This document shows, in pieces, positions 47,203 to 55,114 of a DNA stretch of 64,000 bases. Position numbers and translations under genes: made by a program. The notes beneath the pieces were generated by a model. The model did no database searches, was not told the DNA's origin, and saw only the letters and a program-made list of their open reading frames with translations. This DNA is from Neobacillus nitrireducens. Its GTDB lineage: Bacteria; Bacillota; Bacilli; Bacillales; Cytobacillaceae. The stretch spans positions 434,001 through 498,000 of the forward strand of contig NZ_CP133262.1 of the NCBI RefSeq assembly GCF_030915405.1, given 5' to 3'. How positions within the stretch are numbered: the stretch's first letter is position 1; every line of letters starts with the position of its first letter.

Positions 47203-47270
47203 AGTAATAGTTAATTTTTAATTTAACTATTAAGTATACTAGATAGAAAAATTAGGGGTCGCTATTATAT

Positions 47271-47315
47271 AGGCTATTCCAAAAGTCAGCAGTGAACTGA
47301 TTTTTGGGATAGCCT
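47271..47315 (+). terminator. Terminator after the permease
   Basis: AGGCTATTCCAAAA and TTTTGGGATAGCCT with an inner GTCAG/CTGAT helix. A GTATAC box (AAGTATACTA) lies at 47232-47241. Confidence 0.7.
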
Positions 47316-47399
47316 TATTATTTGTAGTTTAAAACTGAAAACATGGGTTCAATTGTTTAGGAAGAAGTCATAATCTGAAATGAAGAGAGGGGATACAAG

Positions 47400-48104
47400 A
47401 TGAACAAAAGGATCGCTTTAGCAGGGATAGGTAAATTAGGGACGGCTTTGATGACTCATTGGGCTAAAAAGGGAATCGCAATCGGGGTTTACCATCCAGT
47501 CAAAACAAAAGCCGAGCATTTTCTGGAATCCTTCCCAAATGGCTTACTGTTAACAGAAAAAGAATTAAGAAATTTCGATGTATTTATTTTAGCACTGCCG
47601 GCAATGGAGGTTGTACCATTTATCTCAACATTCATCCTCCAAAATCAAACGCACCATTTACCGACTATCATTAATATGGCAACAAACATTCCCACTGAAG
47701 ATCTAAAGCGTAAGTTTCCAAAAATTAATATTCACGGTGTGAAGTATATGGGGCATTGGAAAGATTTATTGGAACATGGAAATGGTTTATTTATTTCTGA
47801 ATCCGCCTTACCTTCAAATATTAACGAGCTTTTTGCAGTGCTGGGCAATGTAAAGATAGATAGTGAAAGTTATTTAACCGAAGTAAATAAATTAGCAACC
47901 TATTTTGCTTTAAAAACAGCAATAGCCATAGAGACTGAATTTGTGACAAGAGGTTTATCACCAGAATACTTAAAAAGAGCGCTAACCTCGCTAGCGCCTG
48001 AAGTAATCCGTTCGTATAGTGAGGGGAGCCTTGGGCATTTTGCTAAGGAAATTGTCAAAGAGATCCAGGTAGAGAATCCTAGCGACGATCTTACAAGCTA
48101 TTAA
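47400..48104 (+). CDS. P5CR-like NAD(P)-binding oxidoreductase
   Basis: Soluble protein of 234 residues. RIALAGIGKLGTALMTHWAKKG is the Rossmann nucleotide site; the layout then follows pyrroline-5-carboxylate reductase/NADP oxidoreductase (F420-dependent-like) proteins, with a helical C-terminal part (TAIAIETEFVTRGLSPEYL). Suggests reduction of an imine or keto group. It follows the permease gene and lies within the GTATAC-box region. The ribosome binding site GAGAGGGGAT is strong. Confidence 0.7.
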   Translation: MNKRIALAGIGKLGTALMTHWAKKGIAIGVYHPVKTKAEHFLESFPNGLLLTEKELRNFDVFILALPAMEVVPFISTFILQNQTHHLPTIINMATNIPTEDLKRKFPKINIHGVKYMGHWKDLLEHGNGLFISESALPSNINELFAVLGNVKIDSESYLTEVNKLATYFALKTAIAIETEFVTRGLSPEYLKRALTSLAPEVIRSYSEGSLGHFAKEIVKEIQVENPSDDLTSY

Positions 48105-48108
48105 ATGA

Positions 48109-48140
48109 CAAAGGTGCCAATCCAATGATTGACACCTTTG
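48109..48140 (+). terminator. Hairpin after the P5CR-like gene
   Basis: CAAAGGTGCCAATC and GATTGACACCTTTG pair with one mismatch round a four-base loop. There is no T run, so termination is uncertain. It resembles the GGTGTCA repeats. Confidence 0.5.
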
Positions 48141-48221
48141 GCTATTAATATAAGCTTATGTCTTTTACTTAGATAACTGTCTAGCTCCAGCGCCGCTAAA
48201 TAGGCGCTACCGCATTTCTTA

Positions 48222-49607
48222 TTAAGATAAAAACAATTGCAAAATAAATAGATAGACCATGACAAAGCCGATATAAATACTGGCGAATGGAAGATTCCAG
48301 TTCGATACTTTATAGGAACTTTCCTTGACGATGTTTGACATCAGTCCTAACGTTGCATTATATGGGCCTACCATGAAGGCTGAAACCGCTCCGGCTAACA
48401 TCGCTACTGTTAGAATATGTGGTGATATCCCAACAATCTCCGGATTCAACCCTTCTGTCATTAAAGCTAATGATACGGCAGGATGCAGTCCTAAAAAGGC
48501 AAAAACCAACGGAATCAATGGCATTAATATTAAAAAAATCTCTATACCAGCGAAACTAATAAACTTATTAACCCAGGCATCCAGCCACACATTCGTATGG
48601 GAAACGTTAATCGTTGAGATGAAGAAACCTGTCGATAAAAAAATGAAGAATTGATCCTTCATACTTACAGAGAATGTTTGAAAATGCTTGATCAAGTGGG
48701 CACCGAACTCTTTACCCTGTTTTAATAACAATGACCATGAAAACGAAAATGGAATAACCAACAAAGATACTAAAATTAAAAACGGATAAGGAAACTTTGT
48801 TTCTACTAAAGAAATAATCACATTAAATATGATGATTGCCAGGAAAATTTGGAAGATTCTACTGGAACGATTTATCTGACCGGTTAATTCGATTGTGGCA
48901 GCCGTTTCGTGGGCATGTAGATTCTTTTTGTTATGGATCATGACATTTGCCTTTCGAGGACCAATATACCAATCCACCCCTATACCCACGATACTTAAAG
49001 GAATCACATAGGGTAGAATCGAAACCCAGCTTACCCCCGTCATCGTGATGACAATCCCGACAATCGGTGTAACAGGTGCCCAAAGAAGGGGCATGGCAAA
49101 ACCACGCGTAATCGCTCTGCTCATAAACCGTTCTTTATTTTCAACGGGAATGACATCTAAAGCAGGTCTAATGGAGTAGTAGGTCATTGGTAATGTGGCC
49201 AGATTCATAAAAATACTAAAAAAATACGAAATGCCAGATGTGATCATATAAAGTTGACCAGAGGTTTTTACCCTTTTTTGAATGAGGGCTTGTATCCCCC
49301 CGCTATAATTCCCTAATTTGATTGGAATCCCTAAAATTGGAATCAATGTAAACATGGTAAGCAAGTCCAGCATGGGTCCGAAAGAAAGGATGTATTGATG
49401 CCAGGAGGCCCCGCTTGTCCAAAGTAATAATACTCCAAGCAGCAAAAAGGTACCCCCTAAAACTTGAACGAATCGCTTCGCTTGAAATATGGTAAAAAGG
49501 ACAATGGCAAGACTTAAACAGGAGATGATGACCCCTAGATGAAGGACGGGAAAAAGCACATTTACTAAATACAATAATATCACGAAGAAAAACATATATC
49601 TTAGCAT
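48222..49607 (-). CDS. Second multi-pass permease
   Basis: Integral membrane protein of 461 residues with about 12 segments. FSIFMNLATLPMTYYSIRPAL and TRGFAMPLLWAPVTPIVGI in the first half and FLGLHPAVSLALMTEGLNPE in the second are distinctive; the general type is an ion-transporter/dicarboxylate carrier. No family assigned. Start ATG 49607 follows GGGTGG on the minus strand. A TTGTATACCAAA box lies 24 bases upstream, so it belongs to the same regulon. Confidence 0.7.
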   Translation of the reverse strand: MLRYMFFFVILLYLVNVLFPVLHLGVIISCLSLAIVLFTIFQAKRFVQVLGGTFLLLGVLLLWTSGASWHQYILSFGPMLDLLTMFTLIPILGIPIKLGNYSGGIQALIQKRVKTSGQLYMITSGISYFFSIFMNLATLPMTYYSIRPALDVIPVENKERFMSRAITRGFAMPLLWAPVTPIVGIVITMTGVSWVSILPYVIPLSIVGIGVDWYIGPRKANVMIHNKKNLHAHETAATIELTGQINRSSRIFQIFLAIIIFNVIISLVETKFPYPFLILVSLLVIPFSFSWSLLLKQGKEFGAHLIKHFQTFSVSMKDQFFIFLSTGFFISTINVSHTNVWLDAWVNKFISFAGIEIFLILMPLIPLVFAFLGLHPAVSLALMTEGLNPEIVGISPHILTVAMLAGAVSAFMVGPYNATLGLMSNIVKESSYKVSNWNLPFASIYIGFVMVYLFILQLFLS

Positions 49608-49630
49608 ATCCACCACCCTAACATATTAAG

Positions 49631-49643
49631 TTGTATACCAAAA
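49631..49643 (-). promoter_or_regulatory. GntR-type operator before second permease
   Basis: TTGTATACCAAAA, 24 bases before the permease start. Confidence 0.6.
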
Positions 49644-49700
49644 CAATAATTAATGCTCTAAATGGACACAAATCAGCCATAACTAACTACTTTTTTGGTA

Positions 49701-49713
49701 TTTGGTATACGAA
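49701..49713 (+). promoter_or_regulatory. GntR-type operator before the microprotein gene
   Basis: TTTGGTATACGAA, with an extra TTTGGTATTTGG half-site adjacent. It lies just upstream of a TTGTTT...TATACA promoter-like pair (about 49719-49745). Confidence 0.6.
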
Positions 49714-49784
49714 AAACTTGTTTTATTGTTAATCCCATTATACAATTACAGTATCAAATAACTCATTAAATAGGGGGAACTTAC

Positions 49785-49871
49785 ATGTTTAACTTTCTAT
49801 TTGGATCTAAAAGTGCTAAAGAAAAAGCTGAGAGAAAATTAGCATCACTAAGAAAAACACTGAAGTTTTAG
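49785..49871 (+). CDS. 28-residue basic microprotein
   Basis: Sequence starts MFNFLFGSKSAKEKAERK and ends with LRKTLKF. It is amphipathic, lysine-rich and without cysteines. Support for reality is structural: a TAGGGGGAAC ribosome binding site at correct spacing, its own promoter and operator upstream, and a perfect intrinsic terminator 11 bases after the stop. The whole 210-base unit contains nothing else. Possible roles: membrane-associated peptide or small regulator of a neighbouring permease. A short aromatic head (FNFLF) could insert in the membrane. Confidence 0.6.
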   Translation: MFNFLFGSKSAKEKAERKLASLRKTLKF

Positions 49872-49882
49872 TTTTCTATTAC

Positions 49883-49910
49883 AACCACCACTACCAAGTG
49901 GTGGTTTTTT
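49883..49910 (+). terminator. Terminator of the microprotein gene
   Basis: AACCACCACT-ACCA-AGTGGTGGTT followed by T residues. Confidence 0.9.
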
Positions 49911-49911
49911 A

Positions 49912-50118
49912 TTGTATAGGAAATTATAAAATATTTAATTGTGGAAAAATTGATTTAGTATCTTTGAATCCAGCTCCAGCGCCCAACGGCTAGTGTCCTT
50001 CGCACTCCGCCCTACGATAAGTCAAGCACGAATGCGCTAACGCTCTTCGTGTTTCCTTTATCTCAGTTGGAGCGCTCCAGGCCATACGCCGCTGAACGGG
50101 CGCTTGCGCCTTTTGTTC
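49912..50118. repeat. 207-bp dispersed repeat, copy 2 (inverted)
   Basis: Reverse complement of 17953-18159 with three mismatches, same length. Its ends abut the microprotein terminator on one side and the orphan gene's terminator region on the other. A 12-base piece AGCTCCAGCGCC also occurs at 48183-48194 next to the P5CR-like gene. Confidence 0.9.
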
Positions 50119-50201
50119 TTATTATAAAGAATAAAATCCGGAGAGAAAGCGGTATCTCTCCGGATTTTTGCTGTTTGGAAGCAATCATTTGGTGCGCTGC
50201 T

Positions 50202-50537
50202 CTAAACTGCTTGTTCAGCTGATTTAACTAGTTTGGAGTTAACGGAATCTTCACTGTTACCAGACGCCTTGACAATTTCAGCTAATTCATCGCGGGCAGC
50301 GTCGATCGTATCAAACTTTTCAAAAAACTTGACTGCAATTTGATTAACATACTCTTTTCCTTCATAGTTTTCGAATAATTGAATTTTAATTGTTTCATCA
50401 AGAACTTCGGCAATGGTGTACTTTGCTTTTAAACTATCAAAGAAATAGAAATGGTAGGTTTCAATCGGTTTTAAACCATCATTTTCAAGAATCGTTTGGA
50501 AAGTATCTTTATTCGTTAAGACAATATATTTCCCCAT
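50202..50537 (-). CDS. Orphan protein of the GntR regulon, 111 residues
   Basis: Soluble, mixed-charge protein beginning MGKYIVLTNKDTFQTILEND and rich in aromatic residues (TYHFYFFD). No cysteine, no membrane segment, no motif that I recognise. AGGAGTG lies before ATG 50537, and a TTGTATACCAAA box 22 bases beyond. Presence of an operator and position between the permease and ferredoxin genes imply a role in the pathway, perhaps as an accessory subunit of the oxidase; this is a guess from context. Confidence 0.65.
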   Translation of the reverse strand: MGKYIVLTNKDTFQTILENDGLKPIETYHFYFFDSLKAKYTIAEVLDETIKIQLFENYEGKEYVNQIAVKFFEKFDTIDAARDELAEIVKASGNSEDSVNSKLVKSAEQAV

Positions 50538-50558
50538 GTAGAACACTCCTTTAGAATA

Positions 50559-50570
50559 TTGTATACCAAA
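50559..50570 (-). promoter_or_regulatory. GntR-type operator before the orphan gene
   Basis: TTGTATACCAAA. A second, weaker box GATTGTATACTTC at 50721-50733 lies before the ferredoxin gene on the other side of this divergent gap. Confidence 0.6.
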
Positions 50571-50779
50571 CTACTTAAGTGTATTTTATCTCATGAGGTA
50601 AGAATGTTCAAGGATATATTCTAAATATTTAAATTATTGCTGCAACTGTTGGTAGTTTAGTTGATTTACATGAAAAATTTCAATCCAACTAAAAATTCTA
50701 GTTTGCTTCTCTAACAAAAAGATTGTATACTTCAGAAAAGTATCAAAATTTTTAGAATAAACAGAAAGGGGAAATCAAT

Positions 50780-51109
50780 ATGCCAAAAGTAATCCTTCAT
50801 GTTGATGGAACGACAATTGAACAAGAGGTAAAAGATAATGCCAATTTAGTAGTATTAGCAGGTACCCGTCAACTACCAAAATTAAAATATGGGTGTGGCA
50901 TGGGACGATGTACAAAATGTACATGTATCGTTGTAAATGGCGCTGAGTCATTATCGCCACCGAATTGGAAAGAAGAAAAAATGCTTGGAGATAAAGTTAA
51001 TGAGGGATACCGCTTAACATGCCAACTAACGATAAAAGAGGATATTGAAATTTCTCAAGAAAATATTTCAATCCAAGCCCCGAAGAAACAATCAGCTATT
51101 CAATCCTAA
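50780..51109 (+). CDS. 2Fe-2S ferredoxin 1 (plant/adrenodoxin-like fold)
   Basis: Electron carrier of 109 residues. Cluster ligands Cys39, Cys44, Cys47 and Cys81 fit CX4CX2C...C (CGMGRCTKC and LTCQL). AAGGGG precedes the ATG. It stands two genes before the diiron oxidase and is the natural electron donor candidate. No ferredoxin reductase gene is present in the window, so a general reductase would have to supply electrons. Confidence 0.88.
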   Translation: MPKVILHVDGTTIEQEVKDNANLVVLAGTRQLPKLKYGCGMGRCTKCTCIVVNGAESLSPPNWKEEKMLGDKVNEGYRLTCQLTIKEDIEISQENISIQAPKKQSAIQS

Positions 51110-51132
51110 AAGAAGATTCTGTTTAATGATTA

Positions 51133-51145
51133 ATGGTATACAAAA
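51133..51145 (+). promoter_or_regulatory. GntR-type operator before creatininase gene
   Basis: ATGGTATACAAAA in the 63-base gap between ferredoxin 1 and the amidohydrolase gene. Confidence 0.6.
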
Positions 51146-51172
51146 TACAAGATAAATAAGAGGTGAGATAGA

Positions 51173-51949
51173 ATGGAATGTTATGATTTAACCGCTATGA
51201 CCTGGAAAGAAGTAGAAGAGTCACTCAAAACTGTTCAACTTGCGATTATTCCGATTGGAGCTCATGAACAACATGGTCCCCATATGGTGGAAAGCTGTGA
51301 TGCGGTCTTAGCTGAAAAAATGGCTCTAAAGTTAGGGCAACGGATGTTTCCATATGCAATGGTAGCACCAACTATTAATATGGGTGTTTCACAACACCAT
51401 CTGAATTTTCCGGGGACAATTTCTTTGCAGCCCACAACGTTAATTTCCATATTAAAGGATGTCATTTCATCCCTGAAACATCATGGAATTGGAAAATTTT
51501 TATTATTAAATTCACATGGTGGTAACCAATCGACACTAAATGTGGCCTCCATGATGTTAACTAACGAATTAGACGTAGAAATATACTATGCTAAAACAAC
51601 AGGCTCTGCCAAGACGGCGATAAAGGAAAATGTTACTTCACCATTATTTGGGCATAGCTGTGAACGGGAAGTTTCCGAAGCACTTTATTTAGCGCCTGAG
51701 ATTGTCAGACTTGAAAACCTTGAAATAGGTGATATTCAAGAAGAGGGAAGATGGAAGCAGCTTCGTCCCGGTAAAGCAATCCAAGGATTTTACTATTATG
51801 AAGAAATGACAAAAAACGGCAATATCGGGGATGCAACCAAAGCTAGCTGGGAAATAGGCCAGCAGATCGTTGAGGAAGCATTGGATAATCTATCGAATGA
51901 ACTCTCTAAATTATTAGATTTAAAAGTAGATGCGCATCAAAAAATGTAG
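51173..51949 (+). CDS. Creatininase-family amidohydrolase
   Basis: Metal-dependent hydrolase of 258 residues. Metal ligands are seen in PIGAHEQHGPHM (Glu32, His34) with Asp43, then HHLNFPGT, LLNSHGGN and GHSCEREVSEAL, the last replacing the family's HAGxxETS. The family opens cyclic or linear amides (creatinine, formamides, others). The altered last motif suggests a substrate other than creatinine. Ribosome binding site AAGAGGTGA. Between ferredoxin 1 and the diiron oxidase, each with its own operator box. Confidence 0.85.
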   Translation: MECYDLTAMTWKEVEESLKTVQLAIIPIGAHEQHGPHMVESCDAVLAEKMALKLGQRMFPYAMVAPTINMGVSQHHLNFPGTISLQPTTLISILKDVISSLKHHGIGKFLLLNSHGGNQSTLNVASMMLTNELDVEIYYAKTTGSAKTAIKENVTSPLFGHSCEREVSEALYLAPEIVRLENLEIGDIQEEGRWKQLRPGKAIQGFYYYEEMTKNGNIGDATKASWEIGQQIVEEALDNLSNELSKLLDLKVDAHQKM

Positions 51950-52032
51950 CAGTTAAAAGGAAACGATTATAATCTTTAAAAAATTCTAAAAATTCTATTT
52001 ACAAATAAACAATATATTGGTAGTATAAACGT

Positions 52033-52046
52033 AAGGTATACCAAAT
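52033..52046 (+). promoter_or_regulatory. GntR-type operator, distal, before HDO gene
   Basis: AAGGTATACCAAAT, one of two boxes 80 bases apart ahead of the diiron oxidase. Confidence 0.6.
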
Positions 52047-52115
52047 CGATAAATTCACCAAATAAAAGAGGGTTGGAATGAGAAGTTGACCATCATCTTT
52101 TTATTTTTAATCTAA

Positions 52116-52130
52116 TTTGGTATACAAAAT
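52116..52130 (+). promoter_or_regulatory. GntR-type operator, proximal, before HDO gene
   Basis: TTTGGTATACAAAAT, 56 bases before the TTG start. An open frame running back through it (to 52117) is therefore leader, not protein. Confidence 0.65.
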
Positions 52131-52185
52131 ATCAAATACCAATTTAGGATTGGGTACCTACATAAAATTAGAGGAGGAATTTCAG

Positions 52186-52917
52186 TTGACAGAATTATTA
52201 TCTAAAGATGAGTTTCGCAAACAATTAGAAGAAGCAATTAAAGGTAACCATAGCCAGAAGGCTCCATTTACAGTAGCATGGGCTGAAGGGAAACTTGGAA
52301 GAAAGCACTTTTCTAGATGGGCTGAAAATCACTACCATTATGTAGGACCATTCGCAGATTACCTAGCGTATATTTACCACAACACTCCATCAGATCCAAA
52401 GTTTGCATCTGCAAAAGATTTCACTCTTCAAAATATGTATGAAGAAGAAATCGCTGCAGATCGTCACACTGATTTATTAATTCGCTTTGCAGAAGCATGT
52501 GGTACAACTGCAGAAAGAATTATCGACCCTAACAATATGGCTCCTACGACTTTAGGTCTTCAAAGCTGGTGTTTCGCAGTAGCTGCGCGTGAGAATTTCG
52601 TCGTAGCAACTGCAGCTCTAGTTGTAGGCTTAGAATCACAAGTACCTGACATTTACCGTAAACAAACTCCTGCTCTTCGTGAACAGTATGGATTTACGGA
52701 TGAAGAAATTGAATTCTTCGACTTACACATCGTTTCAGATGAAATTCATGGTGAGCGCGGTTACAAAATCGTTCTAGACCACGCGGATACACCTGAGTTA
52801 CAACAACGTTGCTTAGAAGTTGTTCGTACAGGAGCAAAAATGCGCCGTATGTACATGGATGGTCTTTGGAGAGAATACTGTGAGCAAGATTTAGGTGCTT
52901 TAGTAGAAACGAAGTAA
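52186..52917 (+). CDS. Heme-oxygenase-like diiron oxidase (CADD/PqqC-like HDO)
   Basis: Helical oxidase of 243 residues. Candidate iron ligands are Glu87 and His94 (YEEEIAADRH), Glu150 (ALVVGLES) and the trio His181-x3-Asp185-x2-His188 (HIVSDEIH). The spacing Glu-x6-His ... Glu ... HxxxDxxH follows that recalled for CADD, and the last trio that of SznF. Automatic naming as PQQ synthase PqqC or thiaminase TenA would mislead: no pqq or thi gene is near, and the ligands point to a dinuclear iron site. GAGGAGG at 52171 selects TTG 52186. The gene has two operators and, downstream, a terminator. Confidence 0.8.
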   Translation: MTELLSKDEFRKQLEEAIKGNHSQKAPFTVAWAEGKLGRKHFSRWAENHYHYVGPFADYLAYIYHNTPSDPKFASAKDFTLQNMYEEEIAADRHTDLLIRFAEACGTTAERIIDPNNMAPTTLGLQSWCFAVAARENFVVATAALVVGLESQVPDIYRKQTPALREQYGFTDEEIEFFDLHIVSDEIHGERGYKIVLDHADTPELQQRCLEVVRTGAKMRRMYMDGLWREYCEQDLGALVETK

Positions 52918-52932
52918 TAAGAAAATTTTACC

Positions 52933-52985
52933 GGCCGTCCTATTAATCTTGTAATTTAAAGGTTTAAGTGACGGCCCTTTTTTTA
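52933..52985 (+). terminator. Terminator after HDO gene
   Basis: GGCCGTC at 52933-52939 with GACGGCC at 52970-52976, then T7; the loop is long (30 bases). Confidence 0.65.
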
Positions 52986-53026
52986 TAAAAAACAGGGAAC
53001 TTAATAAATGAAAAAAGGTGATAGTA

Positions 53027-54490
53027 GTGATTACTACGAAAGTAGAAACATTTAATAATTATATTAATGGAGAATGGCAGGAGTCGGTGAGTAAGAAGAC
53101 GTTTTTTAGTGTGAACCCTGCAAATACTGAAGATGTAGTGGGAGAATTTCAGGCTTCGAATGAACAAGATGTAAAAACTGCGATAGAAGCGGCCAAAAAT
53201 GCTTTTCCTAGTTGGTCGCAAACTGCCCCTTCTAGGCGTGCGGCCATCTTAAATCAAGCCGCTAATATATTAGAACAAAATGTGGCCGCCTTGGCCGAAG
53301 AGTTAACAAGGGAAGAAGGCAAGCATGTTGAGGATGCCAAGAATGAAGTGATCCGTTCAGCGCAAACGCTCCGCTATTATGCTGTAGAAGGACAAAGCTT
53401 TACGGGGGAAACCTTTCCAAATGATGATGCAAACATGAAAGTTTCAACGGAGAGAGAAGCGCTTGGAGTAGTAAGTGTCATCACTCCTTGGAACTTTCCA
53501 CTTTCGATTCCTGCCCGAAAAATAGCTCCTGCTTTAATTACGGGGAATACGGTTGTATTTAAACCATCCTCTGATACTCCACTGATTGCATTCCGCTTAG
53601 TCGAAGCACTAGCTAAGGCAGGAATTCCTAAAGGTGTGATTAACTTTGTAACGGGCAAAGCTTCAGATGTGGGTGATCTATTGGTAACCCATCCTGCAGT
53701 TAGGGCCGTCACATTTACAGGTTCAACCGCAGCCGGAGAAGATATTCATAGCAAGGCCTCTTTTACAACGCGCACTCAAATGGAGCTTGGCGGGAAAAAT
53801 CCGTTAATTGTTATGGAAGATGCGGATCTCGATCTAGCAGCCACTTTGACTGTAAATGGAGCCTATTCCTTAACAGGGCAAGCATGTACCGGAACAAGCC
53901 GGGTCATTGTTTTAAAAGAAGTGAAAGAGGAATTTACTCAAAAGCTAGTACAAAAAACTAGTGCGCTAAAGATCGGAAATGGCTTCGAAGCAGGAGTGAA
54001 AATTGGGCCGCTAGCTAACGAAAAACAACTGAAAAATGTCTTGAAGTATATTGAATTTGGTAAAGAAGATGGTGCAGATTTAGTATACGGCGGGGAGCAA
54101 ATCCTTACCGGAGAATTCGAAAAAGGATACTATATTGAGCCTGCAATTTTCACCAATGTAAAACCGAATTCGCGAATTGCGAAAGAAGAGATCTTTGGAC
54201 CGGTAGTGGCAGTGATTGAAGTAGATACATATGAAGAAGCCATTGCTGTTGCTAATGATGTTGAGTATGGTTTGTCTGCCTCAATTGTTACCAATAATCT
54301 CAAAATCGCTAACCAATTTACAAAGGATATCCAAGCCGGGACGGTTAAGGTTAACCGTACGACGACTGGAAACCTAATGAATGCGCCATTTGGCGGTCTG
54401 AAAAAATCAAGTACTTCCACTTTCCGTGAATCCGGAAGAGTGGGTCTAGAGTTCTTTACCCAATTAAAAACTGTCTATATGGGCTATTAA
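53027..54490 (+). CDS. Aldehyde dehydrogenase, ketoglutarate-semialdehyde type
   Basis: NAD(P)-dependent dehydrogenase of 487 residues. Oxyanion Asn in TPWNFPLSIP, cofactor loop FTGSTAAGEDIH, general base Glu253 (MELGGKNP) and catalytic Cys287 (TGQACTGTSR). Overall pattern and C terminus (PFGGLKKSS...FFTQLKTVYMGY) resemble B. subtilis GucD/YcbD, a 2,5-dioxovalerate dehydrogenase; a related semialdehyde is the likely substrate. AAAGGTG sets GTG 53027 as start over 53018. First gene after the HDO terminator, with no own operator box visible, so it may depend on read-through. Confidence 0.88.
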   Translation: MITTKVETFNNYINGEWQESVSKKTFFSVNPANTEDVVGEFQASNEQDVKTAIEAAKNAFPSWSQTAPSRRAAILNQAANILEQNVAALAEELTREEGKHVEDAKNEVIRSAQTLRYYAVEGQSFTGETFPNDDANMKVSTEREALGVVSVITPWNFPLSIPARKIAPALITGNTVVFKPSSDTPLIAFRLVEALAKAGIPKGVINFVTGKASDVGDLLVTHPAVRAVTFTGSTAAGEDIHSKASFTTRTQMELGGKNPLIVMEDADLDLAATLTVNGAYSLTGQACTGTSRVIVLKEVKEEFTQKLVQKTSALKIGNGFEAGVKIGPLANEKQLKNVLKYIEFGKEDGADLVYGGEQILTGEFEKGYYIEPAIFTNVKPNSRIAKEEIFGPVVAVIEVDTYEEAIAVANDVEYGLSASIVTNNLKIANQFTKDIQAGTVKVNRTTTGNLMNAPFGGLKKSSTSTFRESGRVGLEFFTQLKTVYMGY

Positions 54491-54519
54491 AATAATATAT
54501 TATCTAAAGGAGAACAAAA

Positions 54520-54999
54520 ATGAAATCTGTGTTGAAATTAGAACTAGAAGAAGCGAAGTTAATGATTGAAGCAGCAAAGAAAAAGTCGGAAGAGATCCAT
54601 GTTTTAGAAACCATCGCTATTGTCGATGATGGAGGCAACCTGCTAGCGCTTGAACGTATGAATGGCGCACGCATCACTGGACCGGATATATCGATTGCGA
54701 AAGCATACACAGCTGCAGGCCATAAACGCTCAACGCATTTATTTAACAAAGAGCCTAATGGACCTGCACTTCCTGGAAATGAAGCCTTTGGAATTCAACA
54801 AATGCTTCCAGGGAAATTCGCCATTTTTGTTGGAGGTTTTCCAATTGTTGTCGATGGTGAGGTTATTGGTGGAATTGGCGTGAGCGGTGGGAACGGCGAG
54901 CAAGACACGGCCGTAGGAACAGCAGCCTTGAAAGCATTGCAAAGCTATGTAGAAAGTGCCGGGCATGAAGTAATCACTGTAGCTGATATAAAAAAATAA
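54520..54999 (+). CDS. GlcG/HbpS-family protein
   Basis: Soluble protein of 159 residues, family PF03928. ETIAIVDDGGNLLALERMNGA and GGFPIVVDGEVIGGIGVSGG are its signature. Members bind haem or cobalamin-like ligands or act as unknown accessory proteins beside glycolate, propanediol and aromatic pathways. AAAGGAG precedes the ATG. No signal peptide, so intracellular. Thirty bases after the aldehyde dehydrogenase gene, hence in the same operon. Confidence 0.85.
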   Translation: MKSVLKLELEEAKLMIEAAKKKSEEIHVLETIAIVDDGGNLLALERMNGARITGPDISIAKAYTAAGHKRSTHLFNKEPNGPALPGNEAFGIQQMLPGKFAIFVGGFPIVVDGEVIGGIGVSGGNGEQDTAVGTAALKALQSYVESAGHEVITVADIKK

Positions 55000-55008
55000 T
55001 AAAAGCAG

Positions 55009-55044
55009 GACCTCATTCAACGCATTTTTTAGCAGAATGAGGTC
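55009..55044 (+). other. Hairpin after GlcG gene
   Basis: GACCTCATTC and GAATGAGGTC form ten pairs, loop 16 bases, without a T tail: perhaps a partial terminator. A degenerate box TTGGTATAAAA (55090-55100) follows. Confidence 0.45.
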
Positions 55045-55114
55045 TATCTTAATCTCAGGTTCTATAAAAAGTAGTGTTAGAATGTTATATTGGTATAAAA
55101 AGGGGGAGAGTCAA

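Noticed and set aside
52117..52185. 23-codon extension of the HDO
   Set aside because: It overlaps the operator box and lacks a ribosome binding site; TTG 52186 has GAGGAGG.
52186..52917. PQQ biosynthesis or thiaminase function
   Set aside because: No pqqA/B/D/E or thi genes nearby and the metal-ligand pattern is that of diiron oxidases.
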